Of a stretch of DNA of 64,000 nucleotides, positions 47,182 to 57,006 are shown piece after piece. Numbering within the stretch: position 1 is the stretch's first letter; the number at the start of each line of letters is the position of its first letter. This stretch comes from Eustoma russellianum. Its lineage: Eukaryota; Streptophyta; Magnoliopsida; Gentianales; Gentianaceae. Position numbers and translations under genes: made by a program. A model generated the notes under the pieces. It ran no database searches and was not told where the DNA came from. It saw only the letters and a list, made by a program, of their open reading frames with translations. The stretch covers positions 16,087,669 to 16,151,668 of the forward strand of contig AP025045.1 of the NCBI GenBank assembly GCA_036186865.1, in the 5' to 3' direction.

Positions 47182-49207
47182 TCAATCCATTTGGAAGACG
47201 TAGAGATCACCGCGTATGCAAGGACGCTGACGTGAGGTCCAAAGTGACTGCAGCTCGAACCATGGGGGGCAGACTGGAGGTTGTGAATTAAGAGCGATCG
47301 GGGACGTCATTGCGTGATGAGCAAGGTAATGTGCTGGCATATTGGCCTCACGATATATATGAATGATGTCCAAATTATGATGAATAATCAACATATGTAG
47401 GAGTCTGAGATGATAGTTGCCAAAGATTGGCTGTCTTTGACGTAAGCGCTGCAGCATTTGCGCACAGTCTGTCTCTATGATAAGCGTCCGATATAAAGGT
47501 AGAAAATAGAGCAATCCAAATAAGGCTGCCTGAATTTCAGCCATCAGTGGCATACACGGAGGTAGGCGAAATGCTAAGGCACGCACACAAGCTCCATTAG
47601 AGTCACACAAGATGACTCTGCCTGCAGCATATTAGCGTCCAACAGCTGCGTCAACATTAAGTTTAAATCGTACTGATGGAGGGGTGTGTCATTTGATCAC
47701 TTGGAGACGTAGAGATCGAACCTTTGGAATCCATGATATCGAAGGGGAAGGACCTGCGGCTAGTTCGGATTCATGCAGCGTATGAACCCACATATCTATA
47801 TCAAAATGGACTGTAGCCCGGAGTGCCAATAGAGAAAAGGAGGACTGGTCCCCATACACTAAACTAGCATAGCAACGCCATATATTATGTATTAAGATGC
47901 CGGGAACAACTATTTTAAGAACCCCAAGTATTGAAGAAGAGGAGGAGCGATACCACCAAGACAATAAATATTGGCGTAGAGGTAGAGAAGTGAGGTAAAC
48001 GCCATGCAACTCCGCCGCGAAGAACGTCCATAATAGCCGAATTGGTGGACAATACAAGAAAACATGATCAATCGTTGCTGACTGTTGCTTGCAAAAGGGG
48101 CATTGCGTGAGACGTGCCGCAGAATAAATGCCAATGTAATCTTCAAATGGTAGGGCTGCGTGGAATAATCGCCAAATCAATAATTTTATGGATAGCGAAT
48201 GTTGCTTGAACCAGATGAACTTAGCTGAAAGCAATGTTGGTCTAGACGGGCGACAAACATCATAGGCAGATTTTAGAGTGAATTCCCCCGAGGGCGTTGG
48301 CTTCCATGTAAGATGTGCATCCGTGGCTGCTGTGTGCGAAATACATACATCATGAATGCGACAGATGAGCTTCCAAACTGGCGAATCCGGTAGTCGTGGA
48401 TGAAAATCCCCTCTTCGTCCATATTTTGCATGCATATAACGACTCCATAAAGTGTCTTGTTTCTGATATAACCACCATATTCTGCAGTGATATGCCATCT
48501 GTAGCGCGTTGAGATCCCGTAGCCCCAAGCCGCCTTCATCAACGGGCAAAGTGATTTTGGACCATGCAACCCAATGATGTCGATTTCCCCAATAAAAAGT
48601 GGCCATCTTTCTGTGTATCATTTTAATGACATACTTTGGTAATCCTCCTGCAGCCATGACATGAAGGGGAAGCGCAGAAAGTACTGAACGCAATAATACT
48701 AAACGACCCGCTGATGAGAGAAGACGGGAATGCCAACCATGTAAACGGTCATCAAAATGCTGTAACAGAGTAGAGCAAAACCGTGAGTGATTAATACCCT
48801 TGTGAAGATAGGAACCCAAGTATCGAAATGGCAATGCCGAGAGCCGCATCCCGAGTATTTCCTGCAAGTTCCGAACCCGTCGGGCGGAGAGGCGTGCCGA
48901 TGGAATGAGACTACTCTTTTGAAAATTGACCTTCTGACCAGAAGCAGTTTCATATTCCGTTAAGAAAGTTTTAAAATGGCGTATATTACGCTGTGTGCCT
49001 TGCAGGAAAATAAGGAGATCGTCTGCATAAGCTAAATGTGATATGGCGAATGGAATACGACCAAGCCTAAATGGTAGTATGTGGCCCGCAGCCACTAACG
49101 ATGTTAATCCTCGGCTGAAACCCTCTGATGCAAGAATGAAGAGCAATGGTGATAAAGGATCCCCCTGCTTGACACCTCTCTATGGACGAAATGTAGGTGA
49201 AGGCTCT
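47182..49207 (-). pseudogene. LINE L ORF2: RT, zinc finger and RNase H (5'-truncated, nearly intact)
   Basis: Minus strand. It begins inside RT at GVKQGDPLSPLLFILA (near 49170). The catalytic LAYADDLLIF follows near 49030, then a reading frame open to 47689. Further motifs are FRYLGSYLHKGI, the RT-associated zinc motif CPFCKQQSATIDHVFLYC near 48080, and the RNase H domain with FKLNVDAAVG, MAEIQAALFGLL and IETDCAQ. Only two stops break the C-terminal half: TGA after LRLQVIK (47689) and TAA after DAAVGR (about 47630), both explicable by single transitions. One more stop lies upstream at FRP. The N-terminal RT and endonuclease are missing, the usual 5' truncation of LINEs. Confidence 0.93.
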
Positions 49208-50092
49208 CCATATATATATATATACATATCCCACCTTGCATATACAAGAAAAAAACCCCTAATTCTTTTCCCCTACCCTCAGTTGACGGCACTCATTCTC
49301 CACAACAACAATTCCAGATGCCATCCCTTTGTCCCCTGAGAAATATTGGTGGCCAGTCTCGGCAGCCACCAAATAGGAAGAAAGAAATTCCATATTTTTA
49401 TAATATATATGTGTATATAGTGATATATATATACACACACCCTAAACCCTACACCACAGTGTAGCATTAGCCGGCCACCCTTCGACGCACCAAGCATAAG
49501 TCGGTCACCCTTGAGAAAAAGGAGGAAGATTTTGCTTTGTCGACGATTTCGGTATAGTATGAATGATCAATATTCGGGCCTTTAGGAAGAAAGGAAAGAT
49601 TTGCCCAATACCAAGCATAGATGTCAGCGGGTTAGAAGGAAAACATTCCGCGTAGAAAGTTAATTCGTCAAAAAGGTAGGTGCATACTATTTATTCCCTC
49701 AAAACAGTATGAGGATTGCATACGCAAAACATATTTTATGTGTATTGATGTCCTTTTGTTTTGATTCAATCATGATCTTGTTGATGTATTCCAACGTGTT
49801 TATTTTCTGTTCTTCGATTTTGTTTCAACCGTGGTGTATTGATGCAGTCCAATGTGTTTATTTTCTATTTTGGATTCGAGATCTTGTAGATGTATCACAA
49901 AGTGGCCATGGTGGTTGTTTGTTCTTCATTTAATTCCTTGTTTTGATTCGGTCGTGATCTTGTTGATGCATTTTCTTCGTGATGATGTGATGTCTATATA
50001 TGTGTATGGAAGTATATGTGTGAGTGGGAATTGCAGAATGGCATTGCGGAATTGGAACTGCAGAAAATGCAGGATGAAAACCCTAGAAAACG

Positions 50093-50266
50093 CTGACATC
50101 GATTGATCGATGTCAGAGGATGATGTACATCGATTGATCGATGTTCAGCAGGTGAGAGGTCGATGTATCCCAGATGCACATCGATCAATCGACGTCAGCT
50201 GGGTGAGGGTTCGATGTGTCTCAGTTGGACGTCGATCGATCGACGTCAGGGGATGACGTCCAACTG
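50093..50266 (+). repeat. Palindrome array in the J LTR (ATCGATYGATCGAT cores)
   Basis: Four palindromes: 50093-50116 (11-bp arms), 50127-50144, 50178-50195 (one mismatch) and 50228-50247 (GACGTCGATCGATCGACGTC, perfect over 20 bp). The last is enclosed by a 12-bp inverted repeat CAGTTGGACGTC/GACGTCCAACTG (222-233 and 255-266 past 50000). The spacer phrase GGTGAG..TCGATGT is repeated, so the array grew by duplication of units of about 50 bp. Confidence 0.92.
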
Positions 50267-50309
50267 TTTTTTTCCTTTCTCTTGCATCCATGGCACGTGC
50301 ATTTGCATG

Positions 50310-50412
50310 AGGTATACTACGTGTATAGGGCGTGGGTATCGGGATGATATACTGTGTCTATAGGGCATGGGTGTCATGAGACATACTGTGTCTATAAGGC
50401 GTGGGTGTCCAA
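50310..50412 (+). repeat. Short tandem repeat in the J LTR
   Basis: About three copies of a unit near 38-40 bp around TATACTGTGTCTATAGGGC and GTGGGTGTC. No function is inferred. Confidence 0.8.
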
Positions 50413-51126
50413 ACGGCAAGTGGTGGCTAGAGGCCACGACGCTGGATTTAAGCCCCAGGAGCATGCATTGCATATAGGTCCAGGAGCATAATGCATGACA
50501 TATTTCTAGTTGCGTGTCACGTTAATTGAGCATGCATCACGTACTTGCGCATCTGGTGTGGAGTGTTTATTTACCTTCCCGTATAAGTCATGTTACCTTG
50601 TTTTATGTGTTACGTGTTGATATCTTTTTGCGTATGTAAGCTTTGTATTATTTTGAGAGGCACCTACTGGGTGATTACCATCACTCACCCCCTACTATTC
50701 CAGGTGAGATCAATGCTAGGTATGATTATATCTTCCTTGAGGATGGGGCTGATGTCGTGGAGTGGGCTGAGTGACTCGTAGATATGTTTGCAGCGAGGAC
50801 GGAGACGGGCTGTTTATGATGTTCTTGGGGTGACACAGACATTTCTATTTTTCCACTATTACTTTGAACCATTTTCAGACTTTTAAACTTAGACATTTGA
50901 CTTTGACTTGTATGGCCTGGTCAGCCTAGTAATAATGTCTTTATTTTATTGAGGTTCGTTAAATTCAAATTAGTGTTGTGTTTTATCGTTTCTGCGGAAA
51001 GAGAAAAAAAAATTTCTATGTCAGCACTGACGTGTAACAGGTTGATGCGACGCTTTGTATTCTCCTTAGTGAGATACGATAGGTGCACCGCTACCGAGGC
51101 TAGGGCTCGGGATGCGGGGCGCTACA

Positions 51127-51826
51127 GTCTTTCTGCATAAGAACATATCCGAGACCATTCTTTGAAGCATCACTGTACACCACATACTTCTCACCAGGAG
51201 TGGGCTGAGCTAGGATAGGGGCGGTTGTCAACCTCGCTTTTAGCTCAGTGAAGCTCTTTTCACAGTCAGCACTCCACTCGAACTTGGTCTTGTTTTGGGT
51301 CAATCTGGTGAGGGGAACAGCTATCCTGGAAAACCCTTCAACAAACTTTCGGTAATATCCGGCTAGTCCAAGGAAACTTCTCACTTCAGTAACATTTGTT
51401 GGTCTGGTCCATTCCGTGATAGCTTCGATTTTCTTGAGATCCACTGAAATCTCATCTTCTTAAATAACATGGCCGAGGAAGGATACACTTTGCAGCCAAA
51501 ACTCGCATTTGCTAATTTGCGTACAACTGTCATGCTCTTAGAATATTCAAGACTGTCCTCAAATGGGCTGCGTGAGTCTCTTTGTCGGGTGAATAAATCA
51601 AGATGTCGTCTATGAATAACACTACGAATTTGTCCAACTGGTCCTGAAAGACTCGATTCATGAGATCCATAAAGGCGGCAGGGGCATTGGTCAAACCAAA
51701 GGGCATGACCAAGAATTCATAGTGTCCATAGTGGGTTCTGAAAGCAGTCTCAGGGACATCTTCCGCCTTAATCCTCAGTCGAAAGTATCCAGATCGCAGG
51801 TCAATCTTACTAAAGATTCGGGATCC
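51127..51826 (-). pseudogene. pol: Gypsy B RT palm and start of RNase H, cut by J
   Basis: Minus strand from GGATCC at 51826: GSRIFSKIDLRSGYFRLRIK, FRTHYGHYEFLVMPFGLTNA and the intact catalytic LFIDDILIYSPDKET near 51605, then a stop at 51530. The second frame gives PTNVTEVRSFLGLAGYYRKF and the RNase H start YVVYSDASKNGLGYVLMQKD, ending at 51127 where the J LTR begins. Integrase and 3' LTR of B are not present on the left. Close to A in sequence, it is the better-preserved RT. Confidence 0.92.
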
Positions 51827-51901
51827 TTGCAATAAGATGCTTTAGATAGGGTTTTGAAAAGATTTATATCTTAATCAAACTAAAGCTTATTAGTTACATA
51901 C
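51827..51901 (-). other. Predicted intron 2 of B (inside RT), 75 bp, acceptor mutated
   Basis: Minus strand: donor CTCAGG|GTATGT lies at the same codon boundary as in A and E. The 3' end reads TATTGCAA|GGATCC, so the AG has become AA. A shifted AG one base on would break the frame. The 3' part CCTATCTAAAG still resembles A and E. Confidence 0.72.
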
Positions 51902-52741
51902 CCTGAGTTGGTCAAACAAATCGTCAATCCAGGGCAATGGATACTTGTTCTTTATGGTGATTTTGTTAAGCTCCCGGTAATCGATGCATAAGCGCATACT
52001 TCCATCTTTCTTCTTTACGAATAACACAGGAGCACCCCAAGGTGATACGCTGGGGCGAATGTGCTTCTTTTCTAGCAGCTCGTGTAACTGCTCCTTTAGC
52101 TCTTTCAGTTCTGCAAGGTCCATCCGATACGGGGCTTTTGATATAGGTTCAGCTCCCGGAACAAGATTTATCTCGAAGGCAATTTCGCGATCAGGAGGTA
52201 GTCCCGGTAAATCATTAGGAAATACATCAGGGTATTCATTAATAATTGGGACTTGTGCAAGGGTAGGACTCGCTTGCTCAGCACTTAAGACATAAATAAA
52301 GAATCCTTCATGACCTTTCCTCAATGCTCGGCTGGCACGATCCGCGTCAACAAAAACTTTCATGGATGGTTTCTTTATCTTAGATCCTCCTTGGAATGAT
52401 ATTTCATCTTGAGCTGGGTGCTTAATGATAACTTGCCTACTTCGGCAATCAATGTGAGCATGATTCTTTGAGAGCCAATCCATTCAGAGTCACGTCAAAA
52501 TCACTCATAGATATGGGGATCAAATTGGCCTCAAACCGCTGATCATTAAACTCGTGCGCGCAATTTCTGAAGATGTGATGGGAAACAAGCACCTGGTTGC
52601 CAGCTGCTTATACTCTATAGGGTGATTCTGGTCTGACGGGATTATGATCGATATTCTAAGCAAACTTGCTTGAGATAAATGAGTGGCTAGCGCCACTGTC
52701 GAACAACACATTTGCGGGTATGCTATATATTAAGATAGTTC
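51902..52741 (-). pseudogene. pol: Gypsy B protease and N-terminal RT (few defects)
   Basis: Minus strand from 52741: protease with VLFDSGASHSFIS near 52705, a stop in KFA-stop-NID near 52660, and a frameshift near 52485. The frame is then open from MDWLSKNHAHIDC (52483) to the donor at 51902. It includes the linker PDVFPNDLPGLPPDREIAFE and RT up to ELLEKKHIRPSVSPWGAPV, GSMRLCIDYRELNK and KNKYPLPWIDDLFDQLR. It directly follows predicted intron 1 and would be expressed as Gag-Pol after splicing. Confidence 0.9.
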
Positions 52742-52824
52742 CTGAACCATGCACATTTTTACTAAGCAATATAATAGGCATGTATAAGTAAAACGTATTG
52801 AGGACATAAAACTTTAAATCTTAC
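52742..52824 (-). other. Predicted intron 1 of B (gag-protease junction), 83 bp
   Basis: Minus strand: donor GTAACTG|GTAAGA, acceptor ATGGTTCAG|GAACT, phase 1. Joining gives VTG-TILIYSIPANVLFDSG in frame. Retained, the frame ends at VTGKI-stop (52814). It has the same length and splice phase as in E although the internal sequences differ widely. Confidence 0.8.
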
Positions 52825-54013
52825 CAGTTACTATGTCTGCAGTCTCCTCAACATCAGCATCTGTCATGGCGTGCACCCTCGCATTTGCACGTGGCCGCTG
52901 GTTCTTGGGCTGCTGTTGTTGTTGCTGCGCTCCTCTTTCTGGGCAATCCTTAATCAGATGACCATCTTTGCCGCATCCAAAGCATTTACCCGTCTTCCAT
53001 CTACACTCACCCATGTGTCTCTTCTGGCACTGAGGGCATACTGGTATGGCTGGCTGCTGAGGTGGAGCCTGATTCTTCTGCTGACTATTCTGATGCTGCT
53101 GGCGGCGCTGATTCTGACCTTGGGATTGTCCTTGTCGAACTGACCCTCTGAAATTCTTCTTACCTACCTTTCTGGACTTTTCATTTCCAGTCCCTTGTCT
53201 TTCCCGCTTTTGTCCCACATCGTCTCGTCGGATAATGTCTCGCTCAATCTGGTAACATGCGTCCAAAAGGGCTCCAAAATTCGTGGGATTTGCATTTACC
53301 AACCATGTCCAGATTCTTGGATTCAGCCCTCTTTCAAACTTCAGCATTTTTGTTTCTTCATCATTCATGGTAACAGACTGAAACCTCCCTAGTGCGATGA
53401 ACTTATTTACATACTCATCTACCGTCATGCCCGGCTCTTGCTTCAGAGATTCAAACTCATGCCTCTTTTGTAACTTGACCGACGGAGGAATATAGAACTT
53501 GTGAAATTCTTGCAAAAATCTCTCCCAGGCAATCAGTCTGGGCAAAGGATGCAGATTCGTCTTCCACCATTGATTTGCTTCACTGAATAGGAAAGATCTG
53601 ATGGCTTGGGCTTTCATCTCATCTGGGGCTTGAATTAACTCGAAACAGTTTTCAACTTCATCTAGCCACTTCTCCGTGATATCTGGATCTGGCTTTCCCT
53701 CAAAAGGTGGCACATTAGCCCTCTTAAGCTTCTCAGAGTAATACTGGGCATCTCTCACATGCTGGTGTGGATGAGGCGGAGCATTCTGATGGATGAGGCC
53801 TTGCCCTATCTGAGTGACAACCTGGCAAAAGGCCTGAAAGGCATTCATGTCAAGGATGACCAGAGGAACATGTGCCTGCGGTGCTGGTGGTGAATTATTA
53901 TAAACTGGAGGATTTTGGTCCGGCTGTGGTGGCGGGACATGAACTGGTGGTGGAGGAATGGGCTCCTGAGCAGCGGGCTGTGCCCTAGGAGGTCTGCCAC
54001 GTGGTCTCACCAT
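52814..54013 (-). CDS. gag: Gypsy B gag, intact open frame (399 aa)
   Basis: This is the structural precursor that forms the retrotransposon particle in the cytoplasm and binds genomic RNA. ATG at 54013 (MVRPRGRPPRAQPAAQ) is chosen because the E gag starts alike. The upstream GTG and CAG codons are leader. Residues about 1-100 are Pro/Gln-rich, 110-240 form the Gag capsid-type region (EANQWWKTNLHPLPRLIAWE, FLQEFHKFYIPPSVKLQKRH), then comes a Gln-rich basic stretch (residues 280-320). Two zinc motifs follow: CPQCQKRHMGEC and CFGCGKDGHLIKDC (CX2CX4HX4C). The unspliced reading ends three codons after the predicted donor. It is the only intact structural gene in the window. Confidence 0.92.
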   Translation of the reverse strand: MVRPRGRPPRAQPAAQEPIPPPPVHVPPPQPDQNPPVYNNSPPAPQAHVPLVILDMNAFQAFCQVVTQIGQGLIHQNAPPHPHQHVRDAQYYSEKLKRANVPPFEGKPDPDITEKWLDEVENCFELIQAPDEMKAQAIRSFLFSEANQWWKTNLHPLPRLIAWERFLQEFHKFYIPPSVKLQKRHEFESLKQEPGMTVDEYVNKFIALGRFQSVTMNDEETKMLKFERGLNPRIWTWLVNANPTNFGALLDACYQIERDIIRRDDVGQKRERQGTGNEKSRKVGKKNFRGSVRQGQSQGQNQRRQQHQNSQQKNQAPPQQPAIPVCPQCQKRHMGECRWKTGKCFGCGKDGHLIKDCPERGAQQQQQQPKNQRPRANARVHAMTDADVEETADIVTGKI

Positions 54014-54292
54014 CTGCACTAAAGGATGTTAACATTTACTTTAAGGTCGGAATTAATTTGACTAGAGACCGCAATCCGAAGATCTTAAATAAGGACGATA
54101 AAAGACACATTATACTTTATAGATCCGGATTTCAATATTGGGATTAATTATTAAATTACCTCCTAAACCTGGTCTAAGTGATCCTAGTCTAAGGCCATCA
54201 ATCATCTAAGATCATGACTTAGGTCTAAAATCAAACTTAGATTGCTAAGATCATAACTTAGTTCTACGTTCTGCCCAAAATCTAGAGCCTGG
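54014..54292 (-). other. Gypsy B 5' leader
   Basis: About 280 bp between PBS and gag, with repeated CTAAGATCATGACTTAG-type phrases that can pair with each other. No upstream reading frame of note. Confidence 0.7.
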
Positions 54293-54304
54293 GCTCTGAT
54301 ACCA
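54293..54304 (-). promoter_or_regulatory. Primer binding site of B (initiator Met-tRNA type)
   Basis: The minus strand reads TGGTATCAGAGC, two bases inside the LTR end at 54307. The spacing is the same as in E. Confidence 0.95.
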
Positions 54305-54306
54305 CC

Positions 54307-56310
54307 TGTAGCGCTCCGCACCCGTACCTCGTCTGAATACGATGCACAATTAAAACTTTTCAAAATAAACATGCATTACAAAAGTACTAAATCCCCAAAA
54401 GTAATTGTCCACAAAACACATCACCAGTACTCCAAAGAGTTTAGCATAATTCATAATACAAACATCATGGCAGCGCAAAAGTCTTTAAGCTTCGCTTTCC
54501 TTAGATTTCCTCGCCTACGGATATGGTACCATCGGCTCATCCTCAATCCACTCAATCTCAGCATTATCTGGCTCTGGGAAAAAAATAAAAGTGTGAGTGA
54601 TAAAAATCACACAGCAAGAATACAATAAACCGCCATCAAATAAATAAAGAATTATAACATGAATGTAATACCCCAAGAACCCTCAAATAATAATTCATAC
54701 CTGGTATTTAATCCTGAACTTACTTGACAATATGGCCTAAGCATAATTTTAGATAATGCTACACCAATAATAGTTTATTAATCATCAATTGTAACATGCA
54801 ACATGTCAACATGCTCATGAGTTATGCGCAATGCAAATGCATGTTGTCATGTCGTGTCAAAACATCATTTTAGTCCCATAGAATAACATGTCAGAAAAAC
54901 AGAGTGTCAGATCAATTAACCCCGGATCTGAGTGGGTCCAGAACATATCAACAGACTAATTAACCCCGGGTCTGAGACAGGTCCAGAACATGTATCAGAT
55001 AAATTAACCCCGGATCTGAACGGGTCCAGAACATGTATCAGATCAATAAACCCTGGATCTGAACAGGTCCAGAACATGTATCAGATCAATTAACCCCGGA
55101 TCTGAACGGGTCCGGAACATATCATGTCAACAGACCAATTAACCCCGGGTTTTGAGTCGGGTTAGTCGCATGCTTGGCCGGCAAAGGAATCATAAAGCTT
55201 TCTTTAAAACATGGGACCATAAAAACTTTCATGCATAACGTAAAACATAGTTGCTTGAAAAGACTTTTTTGCATAAATAAAATTCATAAAATCAGTTTCA
55301 TGTGGCATATGATCATGCATGATACATGAAGTGATATGCAATGCAAGTCATGACTTGAATAATCGTATGCATTGTTTATAACATGTCAACATGCACGGTT
55401 TCGGAAACTAAGAATTTCCAGATTTTACTTCATGTTCATGGGCGGCTAAGTTAACCAACATTACCTTAACTTTTGAGACCTTAAAACCTTAATTATTTGG
55501 ACCACAGCCTAGAGAATATAATAAACTCCCTAAGGATCAATACCCGTTAGCACAAACCGTGTATATAAGTCCAAATTCATCAAATTGGGCCTTTTTAACT
55601 TAATCCCCTGTTCTGCCCAATTTTCCAGTTTTAGTACATCAATTTATATTTATAATTACACACTAAAACGTTAATATCAATTTGATGAATTTACATGGTC
55701 TTACTCCTCTATGTCTTAGGTGATTAACATAAAATTTCTAGATCAATCCAATAACCGTAAAGGGCTCATTTAATTATTTTTCCGAAATAGGTCACATGCT
55801 GTTACTGGACTGACCACTTTTACTAAAACTTCTATTGTGGCAAAACCATAATTCTTTTTATCAAAATTTTAACTCACAGTCGTCATAGACATACCGAATT
55901 AGCATCCCACCGAAATTTAGCCCATTTGCATGGTCCTAAAGTCCATTTGTGGGTCAAGCAACACGTTACTCCTTTCTACCATGTTCCAGTGATTTCAGCT
56001 GAAACAGTTTTACCAAATAATTCCTTAAAAATAATCCATAACTTATTTTACCGAAATTCCAACTTTCACATTTACTACACACCTAAAGTTGTCACCATAA
56101 CAAAAATCAGCTTTATTGAACATCTACAAGATAAATATTTAAGCCATTCAAAACGTTATACAATTCTGCCAAGTTCCAGAATTTCCAGCCTGAGCAGTTT
56201 CACAAAATATTTTATTAAAAATAATCCGTAGCTTATTTTATCAAATATCCAACTCTTATATTTTCTACACACATAAGGCTAACTTTGTACCAAAAATCAG
56301 CTTTATAAGG
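54307..56310 (-). mobile_element. Gypsy B 5' LTR, left segment
   Basis: Plus-strand start TGTAGCGCTCCGCACCC at the PBS side. It carries the GTGTGA...TCACAC dyad near 54594 and the hairpin array 54900-55175. It stops at TAAGG (56306-56310), the TSD of solo LTR H, and resumes at 60796. No gene is supported inside. Confidence 0.92.
54900..55175 (-). repeat. Six-unit hairpin array in the B LTR
   Basis: Six units of about 48 bp, each around CAGATCAATTAACCCCGGAT and CTGAACGGGTCCAGAACATG. They are regular enough to look like a direct-repeat array, but the units form the same CAGATC...GATCTG stems as in the other LTRs. Confidence 0.9.
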
Positions 56311-56854
56311 TGTTGTACCCCGCCGAAAAGTCATATAGTACTTCAAGACTCATATAAGTGAATTAATAAAGTGGTATCCTTCAAGCGTCTTTCACTAAGT
56401 TACTTTAGTGATTCTTTCATTTTAGGATGACAAGCAAATGATATAATCAATTCAAGCGTGAGCTAGGGACTATATTAAGTGGCCAATTCATTCACAAAGA
56501 CTTAAGAAAATTTCGGCCACAAGGTTTAAAAAAGGGCCTTAAAGGGGTTTTTCCCAAATTATAGGAGAGTTTAATCTTAAGGTAAGCCCAAATGAAATTA
56601 AGGAGTTGCAAGTAGTGGACAATTTTTTCCCCCAACTACTACAAAGTTTCGGCCCTATAGCCGTGAGGGATTAAGAATTTTCTAAGTTTATTTTAAGACA
56701 AAAAAGGGGGAAAACTATCAATTAATTAGGAGACAATTATCCACATATAAGAAAAGGAAATTAAGCATGGTAAAAAGGGGTCACCCAAGCCTAGAAATCG
56801 GCCCCCATGGTGGAAGATTACCATGGTTACTTAAAAATTTAGTACAAGGTTAAG

Positions 56855-57006
56855 GAAGTAACAGTAGTTGACATAAAGTAACTATAGTTGGCATAAAGTA
56901 ACTATACTTGGCATAAAGTAACTATAGTTGACATAAAGTAACAATAGTTTACATAAAGTAACTATAGTTGAACTAAAAGTAACCATAGTTGGGTAAAAGT
57001 AACTAA
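56855..57006 (+). repeat. 20-bp minisatellite in LTR H (ACATAAAGTAACTATAGTTG)
   Basis: About seven units, slightly diverged at both edges. Each contains AAGTAACTATAGTT, a near-palindrome. Related AGTAACT phrases lie at the same LTR region in E and S2. Confidence 0.95.

Larger units (their letters stand above)
49210..51126 (+). mobile_element. Element J 3' LTR, right segment
   Basis: It resumes after LINE L in a TA run and ends GATGCGGGGCGCTACA at 51126, directly inside the RNase H region of gypsy B. It carries a family-like GGTGATTACCATCACTCACC dyad near 50670 and the palindrome array. The right flank is GTCTT and the left TSD is lost. Short open frames here are not supported as genes. A CCCTAAACCCTA phrase near 49440 is only a telobox-like match. 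Confidence 0.85.

Noticed and set aside
49438..49453. Interstitial telomere repeat (CCCTAAACCCTA)
   Set aside because: Only about two units; fits a telobox-like chance match in the J LTR.
54900..55175. Regular direct repeats resembling a CRISPR array
   Set aside because: Unit and spacing vary, spacers are not unique, and the array lies inside a plant gypsy LTR with homologues in other LTRs.
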